A DNA stretch of 24,850 bases from JBMNKL01 sp050261495. Its GTDB lineage: Bacteria > Bacillota > Clostridia > Acetivibrionales > DTU013. Shown here piece after piece: positions 23,529 through 24,850 of the stretch (position 1 is its first letter; each line of letters begins with the position of its first letter). The stretch lies in assembly GCA_050261495.1 (NCBI GenBank), contig JBLNDI010000067.1, forward strand, positions 1-24,850. Reading direction: 5' to 3'. Position numbers and translations under genes: made by a program. Under the pieces are notes generated by a model that searched no databases, was not told the origin of the DNA, and was given only the letters and a program-made list of their open reading frames with translations.

Positions 23529-24210
23529 TGAAATAATTAGGAACACTCCCGACGCGGAAGTGACAATCAATAATTGCACCGGCCAGCGCTACATAGGGTG
23601 CGGGCTGAAAGGAAAAAACATCGCCATATACGGTACCCCGGGTAATGGCGCCGGGGCATACCTGGACGGGAGCACCGTCAGGATAATGGGCAACGCGCAG
23701 GATGCGACCGGCGATACGATGAATGACGGGACCATTTATATACATGGCAGCTGCGGCGATGCATGCGGATACGCGATGCGCGGGGGCAAAATTTTCATAC
23801 GGGGCGATGCCGGATACCGCACCGGCATCCATATGAAGCAATACAAGGACAAGAAACCTGTTTTGGTTGTCGGCGGGCGCACAGGGAGTTTTCTCGGCGA
23901 ATACCTTGCGGGCGGTACTATTATCATCCTGGGCCTGCACAATGACGGCAGGCCAATAGTCGGCAATTTTTGCGGTACAGGAATGCATGGCGGCGAAATA
24001 TACCTAAGGTGCCCAAGCCTGCCCGAAGGCCTGCCCAGGCAGGTTATTGCGAGGGAAGCGGATAAAAGCTCCATAGATGGAATTTCATCCCTTTTAATAG
24101 AATTTTGTGATGAATTTGGAGAAAAATATGATAATATTCTAAATAGCAGGTTTTATCATTTAAGTCCGGACACAAGAAATCCGTACAGGCAATTGTACAG
24201 CTATAACTGA
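23488..24210 (+). CDS. Glutamate synthase, GXGXG domain subunit (archaeal-type GltB3)
   Basis: This is the C-terminal right-handed beta-helix domain of glutamate synthase as a separate protein of 240 residues. Repeated Gly-rich turns are visible: GCGLKGKNIAIYGTPGNGAG, DGSTVRIMGNAQDATGDTMN, GTIYIHGSCGDACGYAMRGG and GGRTGSFLGEYLAGGTIIIL. In the conventional enzyme this domain has a structural role in coupling the glutaminase and synthase sites. The start is a TTG at 23488 with GGGGGG about eight bases upstream, inside the end of the FAD gene, so translation is likely coupled. The following glnA-like gene begins 14 bases after its stop. Confidence 0.92.
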   Translation: MRINAKNLHFRELNEIIRNTPDAEVTINNCTGQRYIGCGLKGKNIAIYGTPGNGAGAYLDGSTVRIMGNAQDATGDTMNDGTIYIHGSCGDACGYAMRGGKIFIRGDAGYRTGIHMKQYKDKKPVLVVGGRTGSFLGEYLAGGTIIILGLHNDGRPIVGNFCGTGMHGGEIYLRCPSLPEGLPRQVIAREADKSSIDGISSLLIEFCDEFGEKYDNILNSRFYHLSPDTRNPYRQLYSYN

Positions 24211-24224
24211 GGAGGTTTTTCGAA

Positions 24225-24850
24225 ATGACGTACACGATGAACGAGGTCTTGCAATTTGTAAGGGAAAACGATGTGAAGTTTATCCGCCTTGCGTTCTGTG
24301 ATATACTGGGTTTTCAAAAAAACATCTCCATTATGCCGGATGAACTCGACAGGGCTTTCGAAAGCGGCATATCGTTTGATGCTTCGGCAATTGCGGGTTT
24401 CATGAACGTGGAAAAGTCGGACTTGTTTTTGCACCCCGACCCATCCACTTTGAGCATACTGCCGTGGAGACCCCAGCAAGGCCGTGTCGTCCGTTTTTTC
24501 TGTGATATCAAGCATCCTGACAAAACCGATTTTGTCGGCAACACGAGAAATGTCCTGCGGAAAGCTGTGCAGCGGGCGGCTGAAATGGGATATACGTGCA
24601 AGATCGGGTCAGAGTGCGAATTTTATCTTTTTGAAGCGGATGAGAAAGGAAATCCGACCGGCATACCGTATGACATCGGCGGCTACCTTGATATTACGCC
24701 GCTTGATAAATGCGAAAATATCCGGAGAGAAATATGCCTAAACCTTGAGCAAATGGGGATAAAACCGGAAAGTTCGCATCACGAGCAGGGGCCGGGACAA
24801 AATGAAATTGTTTTCCGGTATAGCGACGCCCTTTCATCGGCAGATAACTT
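24225..24850 (+). CDS. Glutamine synthetase paralogue (third copy), 3' end outside the window
   Basis: The first 208 residues of a type I glutamine synthetase are visible and the frame is open at the window edge. GGAGG lies nine bases before the ATG. Conserved parts: DVKFIRLAFCDILG, SECEFYLFEADEKGNP with the metal-binding glutamates, and SSHHEQGPGQNEIVF. Differences from the two full copies: FDGSSIEGF reads FDASAIAGF, the next residues read MNVEKSD so that the feedback Arg62 is replaced by Asn61, and HHEVAPGQHEI reads HHEQGPGQNEI. It is last of six visible genes in the glt operon and so expressed with the glutaminase it would feed. It may be a feedback-resistant synthetase or have altered substrate use; residues that would decide lie beyond the window. 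Confidence 0.9.
   Translation, partial: MTYTMNEVLQFVRENDVKFIRLAFCDILGFQKNISIMPDELDRAFESGISFDASAIAGFMNVEKSDLFLHPDPSTLSILPWRPQQGRVVRFFCDIKHPDKTDFVGNTRNVLRKAVQRAAEMGYTCKIGSECEFYLFEADEKGNPTGIPYDIGGYLDITPLDKCENIRREICLNLEQMGIKPESSHHEQGPGQNEIVFRYSDALSSADN

Overview
The window reads as chromosomal DNA of a spore-forming, low-to-middle GC member of the Clostridia (Bacillota). The evidence is a CwlD-type germination amidase, the NADH-sensing repressor Rex, a Bacillus-type Fe-S PurF, unadenylylated GlnA of the Gram-positive type, strong GGAGG ribosome sites, and a glutamate synthase split into separate domain genes as in many anaerobes. No tRNA, rRNA or CRISPR array was seen.

Layout. 1-386: 3' end of an ISLre2-family transposase gene. 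387-762: probable promoter with a palindrome, then an untranslated leader. 763-4234 (+): aromatic amino acid operon aroF-tyrA-aroA; the AroA-like protein is full length but has lost many active-site residues. 4237-4875 (-): rex, with a consensus promoter overlapped by a Rex-like operator. 5063-7417 (-): receiver-GGDEF protein, a small membrane protein and cwlD, closed by a terminator. 7529-8863 (-): first glutamine synthetase gene. 9068-9901 (+): dapF. 9910-17145 (-): purC-purF-pyrG-purB-purA-hisH, nucleotide genes of which three (PurF, PyrG, HisH) encode glutamine amidotransferases. 17463-18797 (-): second glutamine synthetase, closely similar to the first. 19201-end (+): split glutamate synthase operon (glutaminase domain, FMN/Fe-S synthase domain, four-cluster ferredoxin, FAD oxidoreductase, GXGXG domain), followed by a third, divergent glutamine synthetase cut by the window end.

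Most of the window from 7.5 kb on concerns glutamine: three genes make it, the split synthase turns it into glutamate, and PurF, PyrG and HisH spend it on purines, CTP and histidine/AICAR. The main observation is regulatory. The leaders of purC, the second glnA and the glt operon each hold an intrinsic terminator just before the gene. In each, the 5' arm of the terminator can instead fold into a small hairpin with a six-base loop that has A at position 1 and G at position 4 (AAAGGC, AATGGA, AAAGGC). That is the signature of RNA hairpins bound by ANTAR antiterminator proteins. This suggests one nitrogen-responsive antitermination regulon covering glutamine producers and a glutamine-consuming nucleotide operon. 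No ANTAR protein is encoded in the window. The first glnA lacks such a leader.

All identifications are from reading the sequence; no database search was possible.
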